Below are positions 1-11,967 of a DNA stretch of 64,000 nt, piece after piece (the stretch's first letter is position 1; every line of letters begins with the position of its first letter). The stretch lies in assembly GCA_004431415.1 (NCBI GenBank), contig QPMI01000044.1:124001-188000 (forward strand), read 5' to 3'. The translations under genes were made by a program, and so were the position numbers. This stretch comes from Cyanophora paradoxa (lineage: Eukaryota; Glaucocystophyceae; Cyanophorales; Cyanophoraceae). The notes below the pieces were generated by a model. That model was given only the letters and a program-made list of their open reading frames with translations, ran no database searches and was not told the DNA's origin.

Positions 1-1104
1 TCCGTCTGTCTCGGTCCGTGCCACCCCTCGCCCCGCCCATCCCAACCCTTCTCCGCCGCTCGACTCTGCCTGCCCTGATCGAAGGCCTCTGATGACCTTG
101 CAATTGCATTATTCGCGAAGGTGCCCTCTGAGACTGCCGAAGATGACCTGGCCGTGCTGGGGTCCCTTCCGGCGCTCACAAGCGTGGGGCCACTTGAGAT
201 CCGCACGCGTGACAAAGATCCAGAGAGCCTCGTCGCCCGCTTGAACGGCCTCGCCGCCGTCCTCGAGCGCTCTTCCTCGTTGACCGATCTCCGGCTCGAA
301 ATTTGTGCATCCGGATCCCCAATTAATTTCCTGCTAGCGCTTGTCCCGCTCTGACGGGGGTCCCTGCAATTTTCCTTGTTGTCAAGAGCTCACGACGCAA
401 CAGACTCTCTGCCTCTGGAGGCGTCCCCGGCGCTCGCTCGGCTCATCACGACTGGTGCCCTTCGACGGCGGCTCGCCATAGATCTTCGAATTCATGCAAG
501 GGAACCGCGGCCGGAGGTCGAGGAGGCCCTGGCTGCGCTGGGCTCCTGCCCGGGACTCACGAGCTTGGGGAGGCTAAGTTCTTGCGGTGAGGCTGTTCCA
601 ACGGTCTTGAACGGCCTCGCGGCGGCCTTCGAGCGCTCCTCCTCGCTTACCGACCTCGAGCTATTCATCGAGCTCTGTGCGGCCCTTTTTTCCCCTCTTA
701 GCTCACATGTACATGCCTCGTTAGAGCTAACGAGGCATGTACATGTGCAACAGACGATTTGCTACCGGAGGCACTGGCGGCGCTCGCGCGGCTGGCCAGC
801 GCGGCCCGCGGGCGCTTTTCCCTCGCGGTCCGGCTCGTGGTGGGGCGATTGCAAGACCGCGCGCGGGCCAAATTCATTTGAGGGGGTAGCCGCGGCGCTG
901 GCGGCCTCCCCGCCCCGCAGCCTTGCCCTCGGCCTCTGCGTATACGGAGACGAAGCAGACGTCGTGATCAGCCGCCTGAAGGGCCTCGCCGCCTTCGCCT
1001 TCGCCGGCTGTTTGAATTCCACGGGGGACATCGAGGTCTGCGAGCTCTGCAGCTGGCCTCTGGGCGGGGCCGCCTTGATTAGCTTCCTGGCGGCTTGCAA
1101 TTAA
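1..1104 (+). CDS. Leucine-rich-repeat-like protein, 3' part of gene (5' end outside window)
   Basis: The plus strand encodes repeated leucine-rich segments in several short exons. Examples are DDLAVLGSLPALTSVGPL with LVARLNGLAAVLERSSSL (about 140-290), EEALAALGSCPGLTSLG with a second VLNGLAAAFERSSSLTDL (about 505-655), DLLPEALAALARLASAAR (about 755-810), and a last exon with VISRLKGLAAFAFAG that stops at 1104. The spacing (ALxxLxxLTSLGxL, then LxGLAAxxERSSSLTDLxL) is that of an irregular leucine-rich-repeat solenoid, a protein-interaction fold. The segments lie in different frames, so introns separate them; one runs through about 690-753 and holds a perfect inverted repeat. The start is outside the window, so substrate and cellular role cannot be given. 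The leucine pattern resembles the F-box/LRR-like gene at 10356-11967, so it could belong to the same broad class. Exon borders are not resolved. Confidence 0.5.
704..747. repeat. Perfect 21-bp inverted repeat with 2-nt spacer
   Basis: Bases 704-724 and 727-747 are exact reverse complements, separated by AG. The arms contain ACATGTACATG and a CTCGTTAG/CTAACGAG core. The element sits in the probable intron between two leucine-rich-repeat exons, and in RNA it would fold into a stable hairpin. Confidence 0.85.
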
Positions 1105-2169
1105 TATTGCGGTTATATATAATTATTAATTGAAGACGCCCGCAGGTACGCTTGAAGAGTACCGCGGCCGAGAGCGCGCGCGTGCGGTGCGCCGCACGTG
1201 AATCTGCGGCCAAAGCCCTCCCCACTGCCCGTATCCTGATGCGCGACGACGATGATGAATGGTAGCCCTAGTAGCCGTAGCTTTCAAGTTTATTTGAACG
1301 TTTAACCACAAATTAAACCAACTTTTGCCGGCAAATTCGCACTCGCGCTAATTACTAACACGAAACGCGAAAATTTTGACTCGGAGAGCTCTAAATTTGA
1401 TATTCGAGATGACGTTGAGCCCCTAGGCCTGGGCAAGCAACGATCACGATCATAACTTGGGACGATACTTCATATATTACGAATACTAGGATCATGAGAC
1501 AAGACAATATTACGAACTCTAGTACAGGCTAATTACCAAGACTCTCGATCGCGAGGGGCGCGGGATCAGGAACGATCGAGCGAGAGCGTGCGCACAGTAA
1601 ACGGGCCTCTCTCAACGGATTCGAGCACCAGATGACTCGCTGCCAAGGCGAAGAAAAATCATTACCAACAATAAATCCCGTGAGGAGGAGGGTTCAGAGG
1701 CTCAGAAACATGAGTCACAATAATCCAAGAATGCAGTCAAAGCATATATCGGAAGAATTTCGCGCCGAGGCGGAGCATAAGTAAGACAGACTATCGGAAA
1801 GAGAAACGCGGTGCTCCAGACCGGAAAGAAGAGCAAGCATGAACGGCGTGGGTGACGATCGGTAGACTATCTGTAATAAAGCATTGGCGAAAGAGACCGA
1901 AAACGTAAAAAAGAGATCGAAATCTACGTGAAAGCCCGCAGCCGTAAGCGTCCCGGGGACGGGTGCTATCAGAAAGTATTGGGCTTCTATCAGAAAGAGA
2001 AGCAAGTGTGACTTGTACAATTACGATTGGGCTCTCAGGGTGAAAGAAATCGAAATCGAAAGCTACTTCCAAAAGCAAGCGCGCGCCTCGAGGCCCTGGA
2101 CCTGGCCCCTGGCCGCCCGGGGAAGGGTGGCGGTGCGGCAGACGGGCGCCGGCGCGGCTAGCTCCCCTG
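1105..2169. other. Gene-free stretch, partly AT-rich
   Basis: No conserved protein segment was recognised here. Positions 1105-1560 are AT-richer than the genes around them. From about 1965 to 2042 there is one copy of a composite repeat (CTATCAGAAAGTATTGGGC, then GAAGAG-type purine-rich sequence, then ATTACGATTGGGCTCTCAGG) that recurs in degenerate form at 3388-3715. Confidence 0.5.
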
Positions 2170-3320
2170 CCACTGGGCCTTCAGGGTGAGGGCCAAGAGC
2201 GTAAAAAGTCGCCTTGATGCTCTAGATTGGCCGGCCCGGGGAAGGCCTTGCACTTCAGCCTTGCCACTGGGCCTTCAGGGTGAGGGCCAAGAGCGTAAAA
2301 AGTCGCCTTGATGCTCTAGATTGGCCGGCCCGGGGAAGGCCTTGCACTTCAGCCTTGCCACTGGGCCTTCAGGGTGAGGGCCAAGAGCGTAAAAAGTCGC
2401 CTTGATGCTCTAGATTGGCCGGCCCGGGGAAGGCCTTGCACTTCAGCCTTGCCACTGGGCCTTCAGGGTGAGGGCCAAGAGCGTAAAAAGTCGCCTTGAT
2501 GCTCTAGATTGGCCGGCCCGGGGAAGGCCTTGCACTTCAGCCTTGCCACTGGGCCTTCAGGGTGAGGGCCAAGAGCGTAAAAAGTCGCCTTGATGCTCTA
2601 GATTGGCCGGCCCGGGGAAGGCCTTGCACTTCAGCCTTGCCACTGGGCCTTCAGGGTGAGGGCCAAGAGCGTAAAAAGTCGCCTTGATGCTCTAGATTGG
2701 CCGGCCCGGGAAGGCCTTGCACTTCAGCCTTGCCACTGGGCCTTCAGGGTGAGGGCCAAGAGCGTAAAAAGTCGCCTTGATGCTCTAGATTGGCCGGCCC
2801 GGGGAAGGCCTTGCACTTCAGCCTTGCCACTGGGCCTTCAGGGTGAGGGCCAAGAGCGTAAAAAGTCGCCTTGATGCTCTAGATTGGCCGGCCCGGGGAA
2901 GGCCTTGCACTTCAGCCTTGCCACTGGGCCTTCAGGGTGAGGGCCAAGAGCGTAAAAAGTCGCCTTGATGCTCTAGATTGGCCGGCCCGGGGAAGGCCTT
3001 GCACTTCAGCCTTGCCACTGGGCCTTCAGGGTGAGGGCCAAGAGCGTAAAAAGTCGCCTTGATGCTCTAGATTGGCCGGCCCGGGGAAGGCCTTGCACTT
3101 CAGCCTTGCCACTGGGCCTTCAGGGTGAGGGCCAAGAGCGTAAAAAGTCGCCTTGATGCTCTAGATTGGCCGGCCCGGGGAAGGCCTTGCACTTCAGCCT
3201 TGCCACTGGGCCTTCAGGGTGAGGGCCAAGAGCGTAAAAAGTCGCCTTGATGCTCTAGATTGGCCGGCCCGGGGAAGGCCTTGCACTTCAGCCTTGCCAC
3301 TGGGCCTTCAGGGTGAGGGC
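2170..3320. repeat. 94-bp minisatellite, 12 full units plus a partial unit
   Basis: A unit beginning CCACTGGGCCTTCAGGGTGA repeats at 2170, 2264, 2358, 2452, 2546, 2640, 2733, 2827, 2921, 3015, 3109 and 3203, with a partial unit from 3297. All full units are 94 bp except one of 93 bp that has lost a G in the GGGG run. The units are nearly identical. On the minus strand the unit contains a GCCCTCACCCTGAAGGCCCA core, which resembles the last coding exon of family member F1 (about 3850-3900). The array therefore probably arose by amplification of exon-derived sequence. Confidence 0.95.
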
Positions 3321-3849
3321 CTTCAGTGTAAGGGGCTGAGGCCCTTCAGCCTTGGGATTGGGCCTTCAGTGTAAGGACTCGGATCGGATCGCTATCAGAA
3401 AGTATTGAAAGTATTGGGCTTCTATCAGAAAGAGAAGCGAAAAGTCTATCAGAAAGTCTATCGGAAAGAGAAGCAAGTGTGACTTGTACAATTACGAGTG
3501 GGCCTTCAGGGTGAGATGGTGCCGGTGCCGGTGATTCAGCCTTGCGATTGGGCTCTCAGAAAGTATTGGCCTTCTATCAGAAAGAGAAGCTTCTACCAGA
3601 AAGAGAAGCTTCTTCTATATTGGGACTTGTACAATTACGATTGGGCTCTCAGGGCGAGGGCCCGGATCGCTATCAGAAAGTATTGGGCTTCTATCAGAAA
3701 GAGAAGCAAGTGTGACCATGAGCCCGTGGCCGGCCCGAGGAAGGCCTTGCAATTCAGCCGTGCGATTGGGCTCTCAGGGTGAGCTCGAGGGCCCCCTAGC
3801 CGCCCGGGAAAGGGTCGCGGTGCGGCAGACGGGCGCCGGTGCGGCAGTA
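3321..3849. repeat. Degenerate repeat field between minisatellite and gene F1
   Basis: This stretch alternates partial copies of two motifs. One is TATCAGAAAGTATTGGGCTT plus an AGAAAGAGAAGC tail (about 3388-3480, 3550-3612, 3670-3710). The other is TGCGATTGGGCTCTCAGGG or a close variant (about 3495, 3540, 3640, 3765). The second motif matches the 3' end of the F1 coding region read backwards. No gene is supported here. Confidence 0.7.
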
Positions 3850-6800
3850 CTAGTTCCCTTGCGATTGGGCCTTCAGTGCGAGGGCCCGGATCGCGAGCAC
3901 GTGGCCGAGCAGCGCCCCCAGCTGCCCCCGCGCCCCTGTACCCCCCTCCGCCATGGCCAGCTCCTTCAGCCTCCCGGGGAGGAGGTCCTGTGGAGGGGGG
4001 GGGGGGGGGGGGGGGGGCGAAGGAGTCGGCGGGCACGCGATCGAGCGGCGGGGAGGGGTACGAGGAACTCGAACCTTCATGAGGTAGCCGTGAAGGCTCA
4101 CCCGGAAGGCCGTGGTCCCGGGGGGAAGGTCACGACCCAAGTCCTGGGGGGTGGGGGTACTCAGCGGCCGGGGAGGGGTCGACGTCGAAGGAGCAGCTCA
4201 TGGGGGTGCGCACGTGAAGGAGCCCCCAGACGCACAGGGGCGCGTCGGGGTGTCCCACGAGGGGAAGAAATGCCGCTTCCGGGTCCCGAACCAGGTTCTC
4301 CAGGACAGCGGGGGCGGTCGCTGCGCCCTCAGGTGAGACCGACCGGTTTTTTCTGCACGAAAAAGAACGGCGTACCCGTAGGGTTGAGCCCGCGGAGGAA
4401 CGCGACGCGTTCGACGAAGGGACGCTGGAGGGGGTACAGGTCGTTGGGGAGCGGCCGGACCACAAGCGGGGGCCGGTCGAGGAAGATCTCGGGGCGGGAC
4501 CTGCGCGGGCGTGGCGTCGGGGGGCGTACTCGCGCGCGCACTCCGACGAGGTCCCCGGGGGTACAGGTGCGCACGCGATCAGGCGCTCGATGTGGGCGGG
4601 GAACGGGCAACCGGGCTGCAGCACGCTGTCGGCCCAGAACTGGGCCTCTGCCTGGAACCACACGCCCAGGTCGCCGGCCGCCAGCTCCGGGGGCGGCTCG
4701 TGCCGGACCGGGGGTACCCCGAGCCCCATAACGGCCGGGCCCATGCTGGCCCACAGGGCGGCCGCGCGGAGCGCGGCCTCGGGGGGTAGGGGCGAGCCGG
4801 GCGGGATGGCCTGGCATTCTATAATTAGCCTCGCGTAGGCGTCGGCGGCCTGCTCGGGGGGCAGCTCCGTGTAGAGGGCGGAGAGGGTCTCCGGGGCGAG
4901 GTTCGAGGGGCTGGAACTCTGGGAAATCCGGTGCCGGTCCTGCGCGGCCGCGCGCATCGCCTCCTGCCACGCGCGCGGGTCGACGCGCGGCTGAGGCGGA
5001 GGCGGAGGCGCCGCCTCCGGAGGCCTAGGGGCCTCCCCCCTTTGCTGGGCCTGGGCCTGCGCCTGGGCGGGATGGGCCCAGGAGGGCGGGGGCCGGGGGT
5101 ACGCGTGCGACGGGGCTGCCGCTTCCGGCGCCCAGGCGGCCGGCGGCGTCGGCTGCGCCTGGTCGAGATGGCCCGGCGGAGGCGCCGCCGTGGGCGGCGG
5201 CAGCGCAGGCGGCGCCCAGCCGGCCGGCGTCGAAATCTCCAAGGGAAGTGGTGCCGACGGGTGCGCTGGCGCAGCGGGCGGGGAAGGGGAAGAAGGGCCG
5301 GCACCGGCGCCGGCCGGCCGCGGCGCGTCGCGGGGCGGACCTCCCACAGGCGGCGCCCAGGCGGCCGCCGATGACGGCGGCGGAAGCTGCGGCTGTTGCC
5401 GCGGCTGCGCCTGGTCGAGATGGACCAAGCCGAAGGGTGGCGGAGAAGCGTGTGCCGGGTCGAGGCGAGCAGCAGCAGCAGAAGCAGCTGCGGCCGGCGG
5501 ATCGGGGGGCTGGAGTCGGCCGACGGCTTCCAGGCCGAGGCCGCGGCTACTGGCCATGGCCGCGGTCGGCGCTGAGTTGGAGACCGGAGCGGGATGCTCG
5601 GACGGCGCCGCGCATCCCTCGCCCAGCGGTGCTGCTGCCGTGTACGAGCGGACGAGGATGCAGCCGTGGACGGGCGGTGCTTCCGGCGCCTCCACGTGCA
5701 ACTCGAAGTGCCGCCCCTCGTGCCAGGACTGACGCTCATGCGTGAGGCGCGAGCGGCAGGCCATGGCCGGCGCGGCGGGGCGGGGCGGCGGACCGAAGTG
5801 GCAACGATTGCGAAGCTCTCGCGGGAGAGGCCGGCGCGGTCGAGGGTCAGGCGCAAGGCGCAGCAGCGGCGGCCCTCGCCGGCCCCCTCGAAATGAAGGA
5901 GGGAAAATTCCGGGTCCTCTGCGCACAGCGTTGCGTACAGCACCGGCGCCCCGTCCACTGCGCCCCGTCCGGCGTCAGCCATGGATCAGATCAGCGCAGC
6001 GAGCGGTGGGGCGGGGCAGAAACGAGCCCGCATATCGAAGCGAGACGGTCAGGGTCCGGCCGGCCCAGAGGCCCGCGGCCCCGGAGGCGTCGCGCAGCTG
6101 CAGCTTCAAGCGGCACTTTGTAGTCACCGTGTAGAAAACGAAGCCCGCCCCCTCGTCATCCGCCGCCATGGGCGAGTAGACTGTCGCCCTGCGCCGCCCC
6201 CGTGATCAGCGCTCCGACCGGCCGGCCCGCCTCAGGCTGGGCCCCCACCGGTTTTGCCCGAGGGTCATGAGAACGAAGGTCGTTCCCGCCGCGCTGGGCG
6301 CCGGGCCGGCGCCCTCCTTCCCCTCCACGCGCGCCGCCGGCGCGGGCGTCGGCGCCCCTCCATCCTCCGAGCTCGCTTGCGGGGGCTGCCGACGGGCCGC
6401 ACGCGCATCTGACGGAAGTAAGCGAGCAGGGTCGAGAGAAGCGCACACGGGGGGCTCGGACCACGTGAAGTACCTAGTGGGACGGGTGCCGAGGCTGCGA
6501 CAGCAGGAGGGACCACCGACGCCGCTTGGAGGGCCCGCTCCGCGGCCGCCGCCGCCGCCGCTCGGGTCGCCTCGGCTCGCGATTGCGCGCCGTTCGCCCC
6601 CTCGAGCAGGCTCTGGATAGGAACGCGCAGGAGCGGCCCGGCGGGGCCGGCCGGCGGAGGCTGCGGCGGGGCTGAGGACGGCGGCCGCGCCTCGTCGGAA
6701 CGGCGGCGGCTCGACGCGGAGGGCTCCCCCGCCCCGCCCCCGCCCCCGCCTCCGCCTGCGGTGGCGCGGGGCCGCTGCCGCCGGAGTTCTGCATGGCGCG

Positions 6801-9349
6801 AAGGGCGGCGGCGGCGCCGGCAAACACGGCCGACCGGAGGGCCTCCTGCAGCGCCGAGGGCTCGAGGTCGGCCCGCCGAGCGAGGCGCGGAGACGGCTGG
6901 GGCGGCTGGGCGGCCTGGGCCTGGCCCTGGGGAGCACGGGGAGACGGGGCGCGATCGGCGGCGTGCGCGGGGCGCAGCTGCGCGGCCGCTAGGATGGCCG
7001 CCCCCCACCCGCTCCGCCATGCGGCGTCAGGGGGAGACGGCTGGGGCTGGGGCTGGGGCTGGGGCTGCGGCTGCGGCCGCGGCTCGGCGCGCTGGGCGGG
7101 GAGCTGAGGGTCCGCCTGCAGCCTCGCAGACGGCGGCGGCGGATACTGAGGCTCCAGCGGAGGCTGCGGCTGGGGGGAAGGAGCGGAGGAGGCGGGGGGA
7201 CGGAGAGAGGCGCGCTCGGGGGTACGCGGACGCTTGCGGGACGCCCTAGCCGAGGATGCGGCTGAGCGGGGCGGAGGCGGAGGCGGCGGCTGGGCCAGGG
7301 AAGCGTGCGGAGGCAGGGCCCCCACGGCGGCGCCCGCGTGGCGCAGCTGCGCGTCCGCGAGGAAGGCCCGCGCCCATCCGCCCCGGCAGGCGGCGTCAGG
7401 GGGAGACGGCTGCGGCTGCTGCTGCGCTTGCGGCTGCGGCTGCGCTGCCGTGAGCAGGGCCTCCCCCTCCCATCGCGGTCCAGCTCCTTCGTCCACGTCG
7501 GGGGACGGGGGCGTAGGAGGCCGAGCCTCCGCGGGGGAACGGGGAGGGGGCCGCGGGGGGTGCCCCGGCTCAGGTGAGCTTGCCGGCGGCTGAGAGCTTG
7601 CATGCCGGTGGGGGGTAGAGGAAAGGGACGGCGCGCAGGGGGGGCCGGCCGCCGGCTCGGGTACAGGCGGGAGCGGGGGGGGTACCGGCGGCCCCGAAGA
7701 AGAAGGGGCTTGACGGCGGCGATCGACGGCGGCCCGTCGCCCGCGGGCGCTCGGGCTCCCCCGCTCGCGCTCCGGCCGCCGGCCCCGGCGGCCCGGACCC
7801 CCGGCCGCCAAAAGCGGGAGCGACGGGGCCGGTCGCGGGTCGCCGCCGGCCTCCGTCGGGCCGGCGCCGCGCCCCGCGCCCTCGCCGCCCCCCTCGTCCT
7901 CCTCGTCCTTGACGACGACGCGGCGCCTGCGGCGGGGCGGCCGCGGCGAGAACAGCTCTTCGTCCTCGTCGCCCTCCTCCTCGCCGCCGCTCGCGCCGCT
8001 CCCGTCGCCAGAAGACCGTTCCTCCTCCTCCTCCACTGGAGACGCCGCACCGCTCCCGCCCGAGGCGGAGGCGGCGCGGCCGGAGGCCCGCCGCCCCCAC
8101 TCCCCCTTCCCCCCCTCCGCCGAGTCCTCTGGCCCCGCCAGCCGCCGCCGGAACGACGGCCGCGCCTTCCGCGGCGCTTTTCCTAATGCGCTGCCGTTGC
8201 CGCTGCTGCTGCCGCCGGCGCCGCCCTCCGAGCGACTCCTCTTCTCTTCGGTCCCTCCGGTCCGACCCGCCGCCGCCGCCGCCGTCGACTTGTGCGAGAT
8301 TCTTGCCATGGCGGCCACCGAGGCGCGCCGGGGTACGTAGACGAAGTCTCGCAGGTCCGCCGGTTCGGGGCGGAAGTCGAAGTGGGGTACCGGAGGATGG
8401 ATTTGCGGTCGGGGGGAGACCTGAGGGGAGGGTACGGGGGAGGCCCGCGGCTCGTCGGAGGGCCATGGCTGTAACGGCCTCTGCACCGGCGTCGGGCTGA
8501 AGGGATTCGGCAGCCTGCGGGAGTACCGGCGTCAAGGCTTCGAAGAGGGTATAAGGGGTGAGGGCAGCGTGGGAGAAGGGGGGGGGGGGGGGGTAGCGGA
8601 CTTTTCGAGCACTTCGTACTTCTTCAGGAACCTCTTTAAGCGCTTGAAGCCCTCCTCGCTCCGGGCCTCCGGACCGTTGGGATCCTTGAACCCCACCCGC
8701 TCGCTCGCATTCGGGCCGAACAGCGCGCCCCACCAGCGCTCCGACTCGTAGCCTGCCCCGGGGCGGCGTGAGCGGCGCGGGCTCGCTGGGAAGGGCTGAA
8801 GGCGGCGTGCGGCGAGGCGCACGGGCATTGGGGACGAGCCGGCGGGCGCCCGGCCCCAGGCAGATGAGGTTGAGCCGGTCGAGGTTCCGGGCTGCCTTCT
8901 CCTCCGAGTCCACCAGCGGCGTGCGAATCTTCTGAAGAGAGACACGGCGCATCGTCAGAGGCCGCGCGAAGGGCCGGTGCCGGGGCCGGGTACGGACGCA
9001 CAGACAACTTCAGCGCTAGCCTGCCGCTCCAGCGAAAGAAGGACCGCCAGCGCGGAGCAGCCTCGGCGGGGCGCCTCTCATCCACGTACAGGAGCACCCC
9101 GGGGTACCGGGACGTCGGTTCAGCTGCAGGCGCGCGCTGCGCGCCGCCGCCGCACGGCTCCCGAGACGGCCCCGCGCCCGGCTCCTCAGCTTCCTCCTCA
9201 TCTATTCCTACGATGTCTATCGGATCCTCCTCTTCTTCCAGCGCCGCATTCGAATTCCCGCCGGCGCCTGCAGCGGCGCGCGGCGAGTTGCGGGTCAGCC
9301 GCGGCGCGCCGCCATGGGCGCTTGGGCGCGAGCAGCGATCTCCTTGCAT
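3850..9349 (-). CDS. AP2-like multidomain protein, family member F1
   Basis: This is the most diverged of five paralogues. From the 5' end: ATG at 9349, acidic patch EEEEDPIDIVGIDEEE, then an AP2-like segment (SRYPGVLLYVDERR ... PRWRSFFRW, continued after an intron by DSEEKAARNLDRLNLICLG), and a YESERWWGALFG extension after a 70-nt GT-AG intron (8753-8822). A long Pro/Ser/Gly/Arg linker follows, with FVYVPRRAS and PRPPRRRRRVV plus KDEEDE. A beta-rich domain (FKLQL-type, about 6169-5680) is split by an intron before HEGRHFELHV. A Pro/Ala/Gln linker leads to the C-terminal blocks: AALWASMGPAVMGLG (about 4780-4700), APAVLENLVRDPEAAF (about 4300), GRDLPPGTTAFR (about 4140) and LGALLGHVLAIRALAL, with the stop at 3850. 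AP2 domains bind DNA, so a nuclear regulatory role is inferred. Exons after the AP2 part are only approximate. The F1 C-terminus is clearly homologous to the other members but more divergent. Confidence 0.6.
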
Positions 9350-10355
9350 GTTAAGAACCGATCTAGGAGGGATAGGAGGTCGCACTGGGCTTGGGGCCGG
9401 CGGGTTGCTTGGCGTCGGAGCGCGGCGAGAGGATCAAATTACGAACGGCGAGGGGCCGCGGCGCGGGGCGCTCCTCGGAGAGATCGACTGGCATGGAGAG
9501 AGCCCGAATTCGACGGACACAGGGCAACAGGCCCGCAGCTCGCTGAGAAGGGACGCCGCTACCGCTCCGCCGAGAGCGGACAATTCGTCATGGGGACGTC
9601 CGTCGGAAGCCGCCGCCCGATCTGACACCTCGGCAGCACTCGAGCATAGCGCAAGTGCGAACAGCGAGCGGCTGTCACCTGTGCGAAGAGCGAAAATCCG
9701 CATCATATGCATGATGCGCGGACAAAGCAGAGCCAGGGGAGCTCCGGAATCGAATCGCTTATCGCACACAGTTTGATCCCAACGCACCGCGCACAGCGCT
9801 GTCGGCGATCGGAATGGGGCGCTTGGTCAGCTGCAGCTGGAGCTGCCGGTCAACGATTCCAGCTGGAAGGCGCTGTCCCTCGCACGCTGCGAGTCCCGGA
9901 GTCCATCAACGCCCAGCGGCTGCCGCGGTGCCGGCCGATGCCCACTGCTGTTGAACAATGCTCGTGACACTTGGTCGGAAGGGAGCGTTGCGAACTGGCC
10001 GGCTAGCAGTACCGATGTTGGTGCGGTGCTCCCGCCCAGCTCCTTAGCTGCCGAGGGGGGCAGGCATCGACCAGCCCTATCCAACAGCGGCCAGTCGAAG
10101 CCGTTTCGCCCGGCCCCGCGGGCCGACGGAAGTAGCCTCACAATAGCTTGTCGGAAGCGCCAGCTGCAGCATATGCATGGAGAGATCTCGGGTCCGCTCG
10201 ATGATCCGGACCCTTTCCATGCGCACCCAGCGCGTCGCGCCCGAGCCGGCGGCCTCGTCGAGCCCGAGGCCAGCGCCCCGGTCCTCCTCCTTCCCGGCCA
10301 CTAAGCGAGGTGACGATGCCGCGAAGAGAGTGGCACACGATCTGCATCTAACGCG
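9350..10355. other. Intergenic region between F1 and the F-box-like gene
   Basis: The region is moderately GC-rich with no recognisable conserved coding block. It probably holds the F1 promoter (minus strand) and the 5' exon of the F-box-like gene, whose start codon was not found in its own frame. The upstream promoter module shared by F2-F5 was not detected here. Confidence 0.4.
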
Positions 10356-11967
10356 CGCCAGGGAAAGGGGCGCACGCTGTGGTGACGCCGGCCGCGCGGG
10401 CGCGGCCGGCGCGGCCGGCCGCCTCTCTGCTGGACCTGCCGACCCCGCTGCTCCTTCTCATCCTCGAGAGGTTGCCGCAGGAGGTGCGGCTTGCTCCGAT
10501 CACCCTCCGCCGCGCCGCCCCGCCGCACGGCAGCGCTTGACCCGCGGGCGCGCGCGCGTATAGGACCTCTTCCTCGGCTGCGCGCAGGCGTGCTCGGCGC
10601 TGCGTTCGCTCGTGTACGACGAGATCGTGTGGAAGGACTTCTCGCCCCGCTTCCCCGAGGTCGAGCCGGCGCGCTCGGCGCGGCGCACGGGCGGCGCCCC
10701 GCGCCCGCGTCCGCGGCCCTCGGCGCGCACCCTCGTGGCGTTCCTGCGGCGCATGGCGAGAACGCGGGGTACACCTTTGCCCGTGGAGTCGATGTCCCTG
10801 CCCGACGGGATGTGGCTCGACGAGGCGGGGGCGCGCGACGTCACGCGCGCCTTCGCCGCCTGCTCGCGCCTGGTTCGGCTCCGCCTGGGGCCCTTCCAGG
10901 TCAGCGAGGGCACGAGCGTCCGGCTCACGATGTCCCCGCTGGCCCCCGCGCTCCGCATCCACACGCCCTCCGCCCACGCCGCCGTCGCCGCCGTCGCCGC
11001 CGCCAACTGCCCGCGCCTCTCAAACCTCGAAATCGGTACCGCCCCCCCCCCCCCCCCCCCCGACCTTCGCCCCCCCATCCTTACCGTCACTCACGTACCC
11101 CCGCCAGACCTCCGGCCGGAGCCGGGCGGGCGCGTGGTATCCCTGGACCCGCTGGGCTCGGCCCCGGCCCTCTCTGGGCTCGCCATCTCAGCCCGCTGCA
11201 TCCTGGCGGGCCTCCCCGAGCTCCTCTTCCGCCTCAAATCCCTCTCCTGCCTCGAGCTCCGCCTACCCCCCGCCTCGGTAGGCCTCCTGGCCGCCGCGCA
11301 GCCCGACTGGCTCGCCCGCTCCGCCCCCTCCCTCGCCCGCCTGTCCCTTGAGGTCCTGGACGAGGGGGGTACGGGTGCCGGCGCGGGCGGGGGTACGGGT
11401 ACGGGTACGGCCTCCGGCGCCGGCCCCGACGCGCCCGGATCGCCCTCGGCCCCGCGCCCCGTACCCCCGAGGACGGCCCCCGGCTGCGCCCGGCCCCGCA
11501 CGCGATCGGGCTCGATGCCGTCCGCTCCCCCCGCGGCCGCGCCGCCCCCGCCGCCGCCGGACCCCGGCCCGCCCCTCGAGATCCCCGCCGGCCCGCCGGC
11601 GCTGGCCTGCGGCCGCTCCCTCGCCTCGATAAGGCTCGCCGGCCTTCCGCTCGCCCCGGGGGCCGGCCCCTCCGGCTTCGGGCACCTCCTCCTGGCCTCC
11701 CTCGCCCCCTCCGCCCGATCCCTCGAGCTCGAATCGTGCCCCGCGCCCGGCTGCCTCCTCGCCCTCGCCCGGTGGCCCGCCCTCGAGTCCCTCGCCGTCT
11801 CCCGCTGCCCGGGCCTCCGGGGCGTCCGCGTCGCCGCCTGCCCCGCCCTGCGCCGGCTCCACGCCGCCCCGTGCCCCGGCGAGGAGTCGGGCTGGAGCAC
11901 GAGGCTAGAGCCCTGCCCTGAGCCCGTCGAGCCCCCCCACTTGGGTTTCTCTGGAATCTGGTCGTGA
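10356..11967 (+). CDS. F-box-like / leucine-rich-repeat protein
   Basis: The first visible exon encodes LLDLPTPLLLLILERLPQE. An 80-nt GT-AG intron (10484-10563) keeps phase 0 into DLFLGCAQACSALRSLVYDE and then IVWKDF. This is the hydrophobic two-part pattern of an F-box (LPxxLLLxILxxLP followed by a W-containing helix), the motif that docks substrate receptors onto SCF ubiquitin ligases. The rest is leucine-rich: SRLVRLRLGPFQ, LSGLAISAR, SLSCLELRLPP, SLARLSLEVL, SLELESCP, ALESLAVSRCPGLRGV. A second probable intron, 11036-11107 (72 nt, GT-AG, poly-C), reads through in frame. A Pro/Gly/Thr-rich stretch at about 11360-11590 is a linker or further intron. The stop is at 11967. No ATG lies in the first exon's frame (an in-frame stop is at 10349), so an upstream 5' exon is missing from this model. 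The gene converges with the aminotransferase gene. Confidence 0.6.

Noticed and set aside
2170-3320. CRISPR-like array
   Set aside because: Units are contiguous 94-bp tandem copies without unique spacers, in a eukaryotic genome.
9434-9787. 117-residue minus-strand ORF upstream of F1
   Set aside because: It lacks conserved blocks, family similarity and neighbouring exons; chance coding potential is enough.
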